Shown piece after piece: positions 16,383-26,057 of a stretch of 64,000 nt of DNA (position 1 is its first letter; each line of letters starts with the position of its first letter). The notes beneath the pieces were generated by a model. It was not told where the DNA came from. It made no database searches and saw only the letters and a program-made list of their open reading frames with translations. The DNA is from Odoribacter splanchnicus DSM 20712 (GTDB taxonomy: Bacteria; Bacteroidota; Bacteroidia; Bacteroidales; Marinifilaceae), in assembly GCF_000190535.1 (NCBI RefSeq), contig NC_015160.1, positions 1,054,001-1,118,000 on the forward strand. The letters run 5' to 3'. Position numbers and translations under genes: made by a program.

Positions 16383-18563
16383 ATGGCCCAAATTCCTTTA
16401 TATTCCCAGTATGATAGTATGGACTGTGGTCCAACATGTCTCCGTATGATTGCGTCTTTCTACGGAAAGGATTTCTCATTAGAATACTTGCGAGATATGT
16501 GCTCTATTACTAACCGGGGGGTTACATTGCTCGGCTTAGACTATGCTGCTAAGCAAATTGGTTTTGAAACATTATGTGCAAAAGTTTCCTTATTACAGTT
16601 ATGTAAAGATACACCATTGCCATGTATTATACATTGGAATAAGGAACACTTTGTTGTTTTGTATAAAATTTCACAACGTCGGAATAAAAAAATCTATCAT
16701 GTTGCAGATCCAGTTGGAGCAAAGTTTAAGTATTCAGAAGAGGAATTTTCAGGATGCTGGGAACAAGGTAGCCAGTGCGGTATCGTGTTATGTTTAGAAC
16801 CAACTGACAAGTTCTTTGCAAACGATATAAGGAACTCTTCATATTATGGATACAAATGGATTTTTAAATATATCAATCCTTATCAAGGAGCTCTCTCTCA
16901 AATGTTATTAGGGCTAATTGCTGGCTCTCTGTTGCTATTGATATTTCCTTTTTTAACTCAAGCGATTGTTGATTATGGTATTGGCTCGCAGAACCTGAAA
17001 TTCATTTGGCTAATATTAATAGCACAATTGTTTCTTATCTTCGGAAATTCAGCTATTGAATTTATTCGAAATTGGATTCTTTTGCATATTGGAACACGCA
17101 TAAACATATCATTGATTTCAGACTATATAATTAAATTAACAAAACTTCCTATTCGTTTCTTTGATACAAAAATGCTCGGTGATGTAATACAGAGGATTGG
17201 CGATCATACACGAATAAAAGATTTTATAACTGAGACCGGGTTAAGTTTAGTCTTCTCTATTTTCAATGTCATAATTTTAGGGACCATTGTCTTAATATAC
17301 GATTGGAGGGTATTTCTGATATTTATTGGAGGTACTATATTATATCTGACATGGGTACTTATGTTCATGAAGAGACGAGCCATATTAGATAAAAAAGTTT
17401 TTGCTCAAAGTGCATCAAATCAAAGTAATGTGATACAACTGGTAATGGGCATGCAGGAGATAAAATTATGTGGATGTGAAGAAAAGAAACGTTGGGAATG
17501 GGAAAGAATTCAGGCTCAAATATATCAATTAGTATCCGATGGATTAACTCTATCGCAATATCAACAATCTGGTGCTATTCTTATATTGCAAATTAAAAAC
17601 GCCTTAATCACAGCACTAATAGCCTCTTTGACAATACAAGGAGAAATGACACTAGGAATGATGATGGCGATTCAATTTATAATTGGACAACTTAATAACC
17701 CTGTAGAACAATTAATTTCTTTTGTCCGGAAATATCAGGATGCTAAACTTAGTTTGGAACGCTTAAATGACATCTATGCAATCAACGATGAGATAATAGA
17801 AAAAACATCGTTAATTAAATCTATTCCTTATGAAACTATACGAATTAGTAATCTATGTTTCAAGTATGATAAATTAGCAACATACTACACACTCAATAAT
17901 ATTACATTTGATATTCCTAAAGGAAAAACCACCGCAATAGTTGGATTAAGTGGTAGTGGAAAAACCACATTGCTTAAAATGATATTAGGTTTCTACAAAC
18001 CAGATGAGGGGACAATTAAGATAGGCAATCAGGATGTACTCAATTATGACCTACGTGAATGGAGAATGCGTTGTGGTGTGGTTATGCAAGACGGATTTAT
18101 TTTTTCTGATACAATCGCTGGTAATATTGCTCCAGGAGTTGAAATGCCAAATAAATTTAAACTTGATAATGCTGCCAAGATAGCTAATATTTTGGATTTT
18201 ATCCATAGTCTCCCGATGGGTTATCAAACTATGATAGGCACTGATGGTTTAGGGCTAAGCGCGGGGCAAAAGCAGAGAATCTTAATTGCAAGAGCTGTCT
18301 ATAAAGATCCTGATTACATTTTAATGGATGAGGCTACTAATGCTTTAGATGCCGAGAATGAATCAGAAATCATATGTAATATGAATAACTTCTTGAGAGG
18401 TAGAACCGCTGTTATTATAGCACATCGTTTGAGTACAATACGAAACGCCAATAATATTATTGTTTTAGGTAACGGCTCTGTTGTTGAACAAGGAACTCAC
18501 GAAGAATTAGTGAGTAGGAACGGTATATATCATACGCTAGTCAAGAATCAACTTAATATATAA
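16383..18563 (+). CDS. Peptidase-containing ABC transporter (C39 bacteriocin-type exporter)
   Basis: The N-terminal C39 peptidase has Cys15 in MDCGPTC, His89 in NKEHFVVLY and Asp109 in VADPVG. A six-helix exporter domain follows, then an ATPase with Walker A (GLSGSGKTTLLK), signature (LSAGQKQR), Walker B (YILMDEAT) and the switch His (IAHRLST). Such enzymes cut double-glycine leaders and export the core peptide. This matches the precursor at 10255. The 726 residues are full length. The IS4 element upstream separates it from the maturase genes; no clear promoter of its own was found, though a CGGTAAA/TTTACCG palindrome lies at 16349-16363. Confidence 0.9.
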   Translation: MAQIPLYSQYDSMDCGPTCLRMIASFYGKDFSLEYLRDMCSITNRGVTLLGLDYAAKQIGFETLCAKVSLLQLCKDTPLPCIIHWNKEHFVVLYKISQRRNKKIYHVADPVGAKFKYSEEEFSGCWEQGSQCGIVLCLEPTDKFFANDIRNSSYYGYKWIFKYINPYQGALSQMLLGLIAGSLLLLIFPFLTQAIVDYGIGSQNLKFIWLILIAQLFLIFGNSAIEFIRNWILLHIGTRINISLISDYIIKLTKLPIRFFDTKMLGDVIQRIGDHTRIKDFITETGLSLVFSIFNVIILGTIVLIYDWRVFLIFIGGTILYLTWVLMFMKRRAILDKKVFAQSASNQSNVIQLVMGMQEIKLCGCEEKKRWEWERIQAQIYQLVSDGLTLSQYQQSGAILILQIKNALITALIASLTIQGEMTLGMMMAIQFIIGQLNNPVEQLISFVRKYQDAKLSLERLNDIYAINDEIIEKTSLIKSIPYETIRISNLCFKYDKLATYYTLNNITFDIPKGKTTAIVGLSGSGKTTLLKMILGFYKPDEGTIKIGNQDVLNYDLREWRMRCGVVMQDGFIFSDTIAGNIAPGVEMPNKFKLDNAAKIANILDFIHSLPMGYQTMIGTDGLGLSAGQKQRILIARAVYKDPDYILMDEATNALDAENESEIICNMNNFLRGRTAVIIAHRLSTIRNANNIIVLGNGSVVEQGTHEELVSRNGIYHTLVKNQLNI

Positions 18564-18564
18564 T

Positions 18565-19020
18565 ATGGAAGAACACAATAATTTAAGCAATAGATGTCCT
18601 GAATTGCAGAACATATTAGATTCATCATTTGGCTTCCGTTTTAAATGGGGAACTTTACTCGTGATACTATTTATACTTCTAATCTTGGCATTGAGTTTTT
18701 TTGTAAGCATAAGAGAGCAGCAAACACTTTATGCTGAATGTAAAGCTTGTCAAAAACAAGAACATTTATGGATAAGTACATTATATGTAAGAAATACAAA
18801 GACACAATTAAAAAATGAGCAGAAGGTTTTCATTCAAAATGATACCCTCAAATTTAGTGGGGTCGTTTGTTCGATTGAACAAACTCAAGATGGAACTTAC
18901 GTCCTAATTCGCACAACACATCCAATCGACAAATCAACAAAGAATAATTATATTATAACATATATCAGTACATCTACATTAGGAGAAATTATTCTATCAT
19001 CAATCCGAGATTTAATATAA
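18565..19020 (+). CDS. Short single-pass membrane protein, HlyD-like remnant or mini-adaptor
   Basis: The 151-residue protein starts 1 base after the exporter stop. It has one membrane helix (LLVILFILLILALSFFVS, about residues 31-48) and a periplasmic part with a short beta region (LKNEQKVFIQNDTLKFSGVVCSIEQTQDGTYVLIRT) like the C-terminal beta-barrel end of HlyD-type adaptors. The coiled-coil hairpin and lipoyl halves of normal adaptors (about 400 residues) are missing. Either it is a minimal partner for the exporter or an internally deleted HlyD gene. Confidence 0.5.
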   Translation: MEEHNNLSNRCPELQNILDSSFGFRFKWGTLLVILFILLILALSFFVSIREQQTLYAECKACQKQEHLWISTLYVRNTKTQLKNEQKVFIQNDTLKFSGVVCSIEQTQDGTYVLIRTTHPIDKSTKNNYIITYISTSTLGEIILSSIRDLI

Positions 19021-19022
19021 AC

Positions 19023-19062
19023 ATTTTGCCTGCCACTATTATATATCAGTAGCAGGCAAAAT
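19023..19062 (+). terminator. Terminator at the end of the exporter operon
   Basis: 15-base arms (19023-19037 and 19048-19062, around ATTTTGCCTGC and GCAGGCAAAAT) pair with one mismatch, just after the stop at 19020. Confidence 0.7.
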
Positions 19063-19275
19063 ACCTACCGCCTACGCAAAGGAAATCAAGAACGACACCC
19101 TGCAAAAATGTATTGACCGTTTGAAGTAATGGGAACAGAACCCGAATTGTCCGTGTGAGATTGAACTCTACTATGACTCGGCTCCGCACTCATTCGGATT
19201 CCGACAGGTCTATCCCGATGGCAGAACGGGGATTGTCGGAGGCTTGCTCTATCACGGACAACCTGACCAATCTTT
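19063..19275 (+). pseudogene. DUF4120-like remnant
   Basis: One frame reads YAKEIKNDTLQKCIDRLK, stop, WEQNPNCPCEIELYYDSAPH, then SFGFRQVYPDGRTGIVGG, LLYHGQPDQSF. This is the pattern of the short DUF4120 proteins carried by Bacteroides conjugative transposons. The start is missing, a TAA at 19117-19119 interrupts it (probably CAA originally), and the end is cut by the SusC junction. It marks the right edge of the island. Confidence 0.6.
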
Positions 19276-21288
19276 TCCAAAATTAGTCGAACCGTCGGTA
19301 CGGAAGGATACGGAAGCCATATATTTTCCACTGTAATTGTAATTTATTTCCGAAAATACCGAAAAACTACCCGCATCACTCTCTGTCCCCGTCGGCACCA
19401 CTCCGGCATCGTTTTTTCTCCCTTGTTTGGCAAATCCTCCGACATTCCGTTCCCCCGCAATCAGCTGGTCATACATTTCTACATGGGAGGTGCGGCTGTG
19501 GCGTTCATACCACTCCTGGCCCAGCAAACCACCCAGACTATGCTCTCCGAAACGATGTTGCAAACGCAATATATTGGAGGTCAAAAAACTCCAGCTTCGT
19601 CCGTCATCCACTTTCAGCGTACCGTTACTCACATTATTACTGCTATGATTACCGCTATAAGTCCGGCTATCCAGATATTCATTGGCATTCGTATTGATTA
19701 AAGTAAAGGTATTGGTGGAACTCAAAGTCAGCCATGAAAAAGGCTTCAATATCCCTGAAAAGGAACCGAACAAATTATTCCGTAATTCTGTCAGGTCATT
19801 GTATGCATTGTCCCGCAGAGGATTCACCAAAGCTTCGGCACTCATCACCATGTCACTCCACGCCTCCATATTGTATTTTAAAGTCCCGTCTTCATTATAA
19901 GGCGATATCCAGGGATGAATACTCTCCATAGTAACCAAACCGGTATAAGGGCTCACACTTTTCTGAAACGTACCGTTCATGTTTACCCCGAAGCTCAGAA
20001 ATTCGGTGATATCGAAATCCATCCTTGCCTTAAACAGATGACGGGTCAAGTCGTAGCCCACCTGAGTCCCCTTCTCATCGTAATAATTGTAGGAAAAATA
20101 ATATTGCATTTTATCTCCTCCGCCACGGATACTCATGGCCACATCTTTACTCAATCCGGTTCGGTAAGCCAAATCGCGCCAATCGGTTGTCTTCGTCAGA
20201 TCGAAATTATTCCGTAGCACTCCCAGCGTATCCTGTACAAAAGTTTCCCGGTCTGCATACATCTCCCTCAAATTCTCGTTGGTATCCCACCAATTCCGTA
20301 ATGTCATTTCCCCGAATTCCAACAATTCGGATGAATTCATATACTTCAGCCCGCCGAAAACAGGAGTACTGATTCCCATTTTCACATCCAGTGAAACGGT
20401 CATTTTATCCTTTATCCCTTTCCGGGTCGTCACCACGATCACGCCCGTCGCAGCCCTCGAACCGTAAATAGCCGTAGAAGCTGCATCTTTCAATACCGTA
20501 ATATCCGCGATATCCGAAGGCGAAATGACCCCACTGATACTGGTATAATCCGTAATCACCCCATCGATCACAATCAAAGGAGTCGAACTGCTGCCACTAC
20601 CGTCATCATTCCCGTAAAACGTTCCCAGTCCTCTCAGCAACAAAGCCCCGTCCTTTCCCGGCGTCCCGTCACTACCCGTAATCTGTAAACCGGTTGTATG
20701 GCCTTTCAAGGCATTCATCAGATTTCCGCCGGTCGCCGACTGTACGATATCCTTCCCCCGGAATTGCTGTACCGCCCCGGTCATTTCACTCACTTTACGG
20801 GTAGAATAACCGGTTACAATCACTTCTTCCATTTCGGCAATCTCTTCTTTTAATATCACATCCAACACTTTCTGATCCCGGACAACCCTTTCCTGCTCCT
20901 GCATACCTACGAATGAAAAAAGGATGCGAATCTCTTTATCTGCAGGAAGTTCCAAACGATAACCACCGTTCTGGTCCGTCGCCACCCCCAGGGTCGTTCC
21001 TTTTATCCTGACCGTAACCCCGGGCAAGGGCCTTCCTCCGCAATCCTTCACCGTCCCTTGCAGCACCCGAACATGCCGAGGAATTTCAGGCGCATACACA
21101 GCCGCCCCTTTACGGATGACCACCACCTGGTCGACTATTTCATAATCGTATCCCCTGGATTTGAGCAAAGCATCCAAAACCTGCTCTGCCGTTGCTTCTT
21201 TCAATTCCAAAGTCACCTTTTCACCGGTATTTAAAACACCTTTACGATACACAAATTCATAACCGGTTTGAGTAGTCAGAAAATCCAT
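19272..21288 (-). pseudogene. SusC/RagA-type TonB receptor, truncated at both ends
   Basis: From 21288 the frame starts MDFLTTQTGYEFVYRKGVLN, the middle of an STN domain; no signal peptide is present and an in-frame stop lies upstream inside the FecR gene. The CarboxypepD-like domain, the plug (GLQITGSDGTPGKDGALLLRG, the TAIYGSRAATGVI motif) and about half of the barrel follow. The frame reaches SVSFRTDGSTNFGK, then enters island DNA and stops after DWSGCP at 19252. Normal SusC proteins have about 1000-1150 residues, so roughly 400 C-terminal residues and the partner SusD gene are lost. An outer membrane product is not expected. Confidence 0.75.
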
Positions 21289-21290
21289 AT

Positions 21291-22469
21291 CTATTCCTTG
21301 ACAATGACCGTGCGATTCTGAATATGAAATTGCACTTCACCGGTCTTTTCTAAAATATTCAATACCTGCTGTAATTCAGCATACCGGGGTACACTTCCTT
21401 TAAAAACCTTGTTTTTCAATGCCGGATTCTGATAGAAAACTGTGATATCGTACCACCGGGCCAGCTTCTGCATAATTTGCTCCAGGGTCTGTTCTTCCAA
21501 AATAAATTTCCCCTTTTTCCAACTGATTATTTTATCGACATCGACCTGTTGCCTGATCATCGAGCCGTCACCGGTATCCAACACACACTGCTCACCGGGT
21601 AACAAAGTCATATCCCTGCCGGTAGTTGCTACTTTTACTTTCCCGTTTACTAATGTCGTATAGACATGTACCTCGTCTTTGTACCCCGAAACGTTAAATT
21701 CCGTACCCAACACTTCGATGACCTGATTGCGGATTTCTACGCGAAAAGGAAGTGATGGATTTTTCTTTACTTGAAAATAAGCTTCCCCTTCTAATACGAC
21801 TTTTCTCTCTTTTCCCGAAAATTCAACGGGATAACGCAAACGGCTTTCTGCATTCAACCATACCTGGGTCCCATCTGCCAAAACCAAATCGAATTCTCCG
21901 CCACGGGGAATTTCTATTTCATTATACACCACTTTTCCTGATTTCTCATTTTTTTCCTGCCGGCTATCATAGGATAATTTCCGGTCGTCGGTCTTAGAAA
22001 TCCTGACCTCTCCTTGTGTAATCGTTTGTTGCAAGGTATCCAAATGGATGAGTTCGCCGTTTCCCAAATGTAAAACAGCACGAGGCCCTCCTGCCAGAAT
22101 GGGCCGGTCGACCGGAGGTTGCCGAAGCGAAGACTGCCGGTGAACCAACCAGAAGCTCCCCAACAAAATAAGGAATAGAGCTGCCACTCCACCGATCTGC
22201 CGCAGACGAAGGACTTGCCTGCGACGGGTAAAGCCGGCAATTTGTCTCTGCATATGCAGTAAAGGCTGCCGGGTATCGATACCGGACAACCGGGCAACAG
22301 ATTCCGATAAATAGCGGGTATCCTGCAATTTTTGGTACAGGGTCTCATGTTCAGCAGATTGCCGGCGCCACTCCTCCAACACTTCATTTTCTTCCTCCGA
22401 AAGCGTTCCAAACCTTTCTTTCCCGATCAATTCGGAGATCTGAAAGACAGTATGTTCCAATTTTTCCAT
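21291..22469 (-). CDS. FecR family anti-sigma factor
   Basis: The 392-residue protein has a cytoplasmic N-terminus, one membrane helix (VAALFLILLGSFWLV), and a periplasmic FecR domain (EIPRGGEFDLVLADGTQVWLNAESRL, GEAYFQVKKNPSLPFRVEIRNQVIEVLGTEFNVSGY) plus the DUF4974-like tail (ILEEQTLEQIMQKLARWYDI). It would hold an ECF sigma factor and receive a signal from the STN domain of the adjacent SusC. A strong AAGGAG ribosome site lies 5 bases before the ATG (22475-22480). The usual sigma gene is not directly upstream; the nearest is at 27189. With its receptor broken, the circuit is probably defunct. Confidence 0.85.
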   Translation of the reverse strand: MEKLEHTVFQISELIGKERFGTLSEEENEVLEEWRRQSAEHETLYQKLQDTRYLSESVARLSGIDTRQPLLHMQRQIAGFTRRRQVLRLRQIGGVAALFLILLGSFWLVHRQSSLRQPPVDRPILAGGPRAVLHLGNGELIHLDTLQQTITQGEVRISKTDDRKLSYDSRQEKNEKSGKVVYNEIEIPRGGEFDLVLADGTQVWLNAESRLRYPVEFSGKERKVVLEGEAYFQVKKNPSLPFRVEIRNQVIEVLGTEFNVSGYKDEVHVYTTLVNGKVKVATTGRDMTLLPGEQCVLDTGDGSMIRQQVDVDKIISWKKGKFILEEQTLEQIMQKLARWYDITVFYQNPALKNKVFKGSVPRYAELQQVLNILEKTGEVQFHIQNRTVIVKE

Positions 22470-22591
22470 TTTAGCTCCTTCCTTAAAACATCCCTATAAC
22501 GCAATCGATCTAAAATGGGGTAAAAAAAGACAATTTTTTTTGAATTTTTTTTATAAGGTAGCTAAAAATATCCGAAAGTGACTGATTCAGG

Positions 22592-25500
22592 CTATCGGTA
22601 TTTCTTTCTCCCTATTTCTTTTATTTTTTTCCAAAACGGTGAAAGGCTTCTCAAACAATCTTCCACCCGGATGCCATACGCTTCAACAATTTCTCCAAGT
22701 TCTTTCTGATGAATAAAAAGGGCTGTGACCCACTGACGCTGATCGGCAGGAAGCCGGCTTATTTCTTTAAGAATGGCACTCCCCACTTGTTCTATCTCCG
22801 CTCTGAGTGAACGGTTATCGATAGAATCTTTTCTGTTATACAGAGCTCCGGCAGTTTGGAGCCAGACGACAGTCATATATTGAGAGAGCAACGAATCCTG
22901 CTCATTTTCAGTACTCATCAGCTTGCCGAACCGGACAGGAGTATACCATTTGTATCGCATTTTCAATTCATTCTGGATGGCCCAATGAATCGAACTTGCA
23001 AGGTATACACTGCTATATTTTTCCAATTCTTCGGCAGTTTTTTTTCCTGTTAAAACTTGCACAGCGATTATTCCGACCGACAACAATTCTTCGTAATCGA
23101 TAAAATTCTGTTTACGGTCGATAAGATTTTTTTGCTCGGCCTGTGCAATAATCCGAACGATATCGAGATATTTTTTAGGAGGCTCTGAAAAAAGCATACT
23201 GGAAGAATCAGAAAAATCCGGATCAAAAGTGATGTTCTTATTATATTCTATTTTCTGTCCAACTATACTGATTGCCTGGCACAAAAAATTTACAACAGGC
23301 ATAATATCTCTGTAACATGCTTCAAATGTTTTTCCCTGTTCTTTGGCTATTTCACTCACAAACTTCTGTTCATAAATGAGTTGTCGGGCAAGATCGCGGT
23401 GAGAAACAGGGATACTATCGATTGCCTGCAATAAAATACGGCTTGCATTCTCAATTTCAGACCGAAGATTATTCTCTTGAAACAAACCGATATGGTTATA
23501 TAGTAAAACGATGGTCCGGTATATAGAAAGAAAAAGCATTTGATTTTGATTTAACCACTTATTTTCTTTTTTAATCTCCATTCTTTGATGAGGAATAACC
23601 TGTCCATACCATTTGTATCTTATCTGCAATTCATTTTGAATAGCCCATTGGATTGCAGTAGCCAAATAGAAAGCATTGTATTTTTCCAATTGTTCGGGGG
23701 TTTTATTCTTTATCATCACCTGAACGGCAATTATTCCGATAGCCAGTAGTTCTTCATATTCAGGCATTTCACAAGCATTAAAGAAACGGGCATGTTCTGT
23801 CCGGGCCACTGCCCGAACAATATCGATATAATTATTCAGTCTCTTACTGGAATCCGACAATTGGGTTTCCGGTATTCCATACAGCTTTTTATATAAATCA
23901 GACCGGCTCCGGTCAAACGCCGGGTCCATTTTAACCACCTTATTCCAGGCTTCGGCAGCTTTATCCCGCTGTCCCATCATCAGGTAGATTTCCCCTTTGG
24001 AATCGATGTAATTCGGATCGGCAGAATCCCGGGCAATCGCTTTGTCGATATAAACCATAGCTTTTGTAAAATCCTGTTTTACATACTGACCTTTTGCATA
24101 CATATAAGCCAGCTGGTTATCAGCCTCCAAAATTTCCGCATCGGCAGCCCGAACATAAAAATCATAAGCATTCCGATAATCCCCGGCCCAATAATACAGT
24201 AAACCGAGCCGATAAGCTGCAACAGCACCCCCCTTTTCAAGCGCTTGTCTGAAACAAGCTGCCGCTTCTGCTAAATTACACTCGGCGTATACACTATCAG
24301 CTAAAATATGTCCTTTCAGATACCAATAAAAAGCTTTATGATCATCAGGTGTCACTTTATCTTTCAACAGGTCGTCGGCCAAATGATAAATGGCATATCC
24401 GGCAAGTCCGATGTTCTTCGAATCCTGAAGCATAAATTCGAAACGTTTATAAATGAAATCATAAAGCCATCCCTGTAATTTCCGGGTATTATCGGGAAGT
24501 ATCAATAAAGTAGATTCAGGTACAGCCCCCTCAGCTACCATTTCCACATTTTCTCCCACCCGGATAGATTCCAAAGAAAAACAGCCGTAAAAAGCATTTT
24601 CACCGATCCCGGTGACACTTTTAGGTAGCGTAACCGACAACAACCGCTTATTATTTTTAAATGCATTAGCTCCGATCGATACGAGACGGTATTTCTCCCC
24701 TTTGTATTTTACAAACTCAGGTAAAACCAATTCTCCCTCAGGATCATTATAGCTAATTATACTTTTAGGCCAAATAGCGACTGTTTTTTCCTGAGCCGAC
24801 AATATTTTATAATAAATAGGATGTCCGGTCGTCGAGTCTGTAAAATCATAAAAAGAATTCAATCTTTTCTCTGCGTAGCGGCTACTATCATCAGCAGAGA
24901 TCAGCGATAAAGCTTGTTCATAACAGCTTCGCGCTTTCTCAAGATACTGAATCTCCTTGACCGAACGGTATTCATACAAATTTCCTAACATAATCAGTCC
25001 GGCATAGGATGGAAGTCGGGCAGCCTCGGTAACTTTAGCAAACAAGGTATCCGGATCATTCGAGTTATCCCCTTCCAGACAAAGCCATTGCCCTAATTGG
25101 GGTGCAAATTCGCCGGGAAAGGCTTTATTCAGCAGCCGGTAAACTTCTACCAGCTTATGAGTAGTTTCGATACGCTGATCGTTATAGTCCCAACCACCCA
25201 TTTCATAAAGACCGACTTGCTGACGAAGTTTATCAGCCATCAATAATAAATCCTGCTGAGCCTCGTTTTTCATAGTCTGTCCGGCCTGAATCACCCTTTC
25301 ACCGGTATTCCATTTATTCAACTGCTCGTTCGTCTGACCGATCAGTTCCAATTCCTCATATAAACGTATTCCCTCATCGATCTTGCCTTCTTCCACCAAT
25401 TGCAAGGCCCGGCTTATTTTATCGTCCATTTCGTTCCGGTCGATACGGGCAAAGATTTCAACATAGGTATTTATATTACTGAGTTTTTCCTGATAAGATT

Positions 25501-25996
25501 TTTCCAGTTGTTTCAATTTTTCGGTTAGTTCCAATTCATTGGCAATACTGGTTTCAGCCAGCTCCTTCTGACGCAGATAATCGTCGCGGTACGATTTTTC
25601 AATAATCCCGTAAAACTTTTTCTTCAAAGCCCGGAACTCACCTTCCCGGCACATCACCACCACAAAGGGAGTCTTATTATCGGAAATCCTCCATATCTCC
25701 AACGCTTCTTTATTAAAAAGGATGTATCCCGGTTTATAAATCTCATTGTACTTTACGGCCTGTCCTGGCTTTAACACGGCAAAATGAAGTTCGAAACGTC
25801 CTTGCTCGTCACTGACAGCCGAAGGAGAACCGACCACCTGAAGTTCTACTCCTGGCAAAGGTGTCTTTTCCTCAACCCCATTATATTCTTTGACATATCC
25901 GGTCTCTATACATTGCGATTGTGCTATCCGGAATAAAAAAAGCAGAACAAACAGTATGGTTATTGACTGATACTTCATCATAATCGTTCTTTTCAT
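22592..25996 (-). CDS. Exported TPR/leucine-rich-repeat protein with two C-terminal sigma-70-like modules
   Basis: The 1134 residues begin with a signal peptide (ITILFVLLFLFRIAQSQ), a CarboxypepD-like domain (PLPGVELQVVGSPSAVSDEQGRF), a coiled coil and TPR-like helices. A BspA-type leucine-rich stretch (SIGANAFKNNKRLLSVTLPK) and TPR/Sel1 repeats (AAYRLGLLYYWAGDYRNAYDFY) follow. Residues about 721-912 and 941-1134 are tandem copies of one module. Each has a sigma-70 region-2-like part (EYEELLAIGIIAVQV, FYLATAIQWAIQNELQIRYKWY; second copy DYEELLSVGIIAVQV, VYLASSIHWAIQNELKMRYKWY) and a region-4-like end (SRLPADQRQWVTALFIHQKE). It lies 61 bases after the TIR gene. If exported, the modules cannot act on RNA polymerase. 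The signal peptide could be wrong. Confidence 0.65.
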   Translation of the reverse strand: MKRTIMMKYQSITILFVLLFLFRIAQSQCIETGYVKEYNGVEEKTPLPGVELQVVGSPSAVSDEQGRFELHFAVLKPGQAVKYNEIYKPGYILFNKEALEIWRISDNKTPFVVVMCREGEFRALKKKFYGIIEKSYRDDYLRQKELAETSIANELELTEKLKQLEKSYQEKLSNINTYVEIFARIDRNEMDDKISRALQLVEEGKIDEGIRLYEELELIGQTNEQLNKWNTGERVIQAGQTMKNEAQQDLLLMADKLRQQVGLYEMGGWDYNDQRIETTHKLVEVYRLLNKAFPGEFAPQLGQWLCLEGDNSNDPDTLFAKVTEAARLPSYAGLIMLGNLYEYRSVKEIQYLEKARSCYEQALSLISADDSSRYAEKRLNSFYDFTDSTTGHPIYYKILSAQEKTVAIWPKSIISYNDPEGELVLPEFVKYKGEKYRLVSIGANAFKNNKRLLSVTLPKSVTGIGENAFYGCFSLESIRVGENVEMVAEGAVPESTLLILPDNTRKLQGWLYDFIYKRFEFMLQDSKNIGLAGYAIYHLADDLLKDKVTPDDHKAFYWYLKGHILADSVYAECNLAEAAACFRQALEKGGAVAAYRLGLLYYWAGDYRNAYDFYVRAADAEILEADNQLAYMYAKGQYVKQDFTKAMVYIDKAIARDSADPNYIDSKGEIYLMMGQRDKAAEAWNKVVKMDPAFDRSRSDLYKKLYGIPETQLSDSSKRLNNYIDIVRAVARTEHARFFNACEMPEYEELLAIGIIAVQVMIKNKTPEQLEKYNAFYLATAIQWAIQNELQIRYKWYGQVIPHQRMEIKKENKWLNQNQMLFLSIYRTIVLLYNHIGLFQENNLRSEIENASRILLQAIDSIPVSHRDLARQLIYEQKFVSEIAKEQGKTFEACYRDIMPVVNFLCQAISIVGQKIEYNKNITFDPDFSDSSSMLFSEPPKKYLDIVRIIAQAEQKNLIDRKQNFIDYEELLSVGIIAVQVLTGKKTAEELEKYSSVYLASSIHWAIQNELKMRYKWYTPVRFGKLMSTENEQDSLLSQYMTVVWLQTAGALYNRKDSIDNRSLRAEIEQVGSAILKEISRLPADQRQWVTALFIHQKELGEIVEAYGIRVEDCLRSLSPFWKKIKEIGRKKYR

Positions 25997-26057
25997 TTAA
26001 TTTTAACCCGATCAGTACGCTGGAACAATTCTTTTAACTCAAGCCCACCCGCCGGTC

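Larger units (their letters stand above)
5240..19280. mobile_element. AT-rich genomic island carrying a RiPP system
   Basis: The segment is visibly richer in A and T than its flanks and uses A/T-ending codons. At the left it abuts a minus-strand gene that has lost its start. At the right it ends in a broken DUF4120-like reading frame that runs straight into the middle of a SusC gene. The missing SusC C-terminus and any SusD gene suggest that native DNA was deleted when the island arrived or decayed. No integrase, relaxase or direct repeats were found, so the mode of transfer is unknown; the DUF4120-like remnant suggests descent from a conjugative transposon. Edges are accurate to about 50 bases on the left and about 10 on the right. 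Confidence 0.65.
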
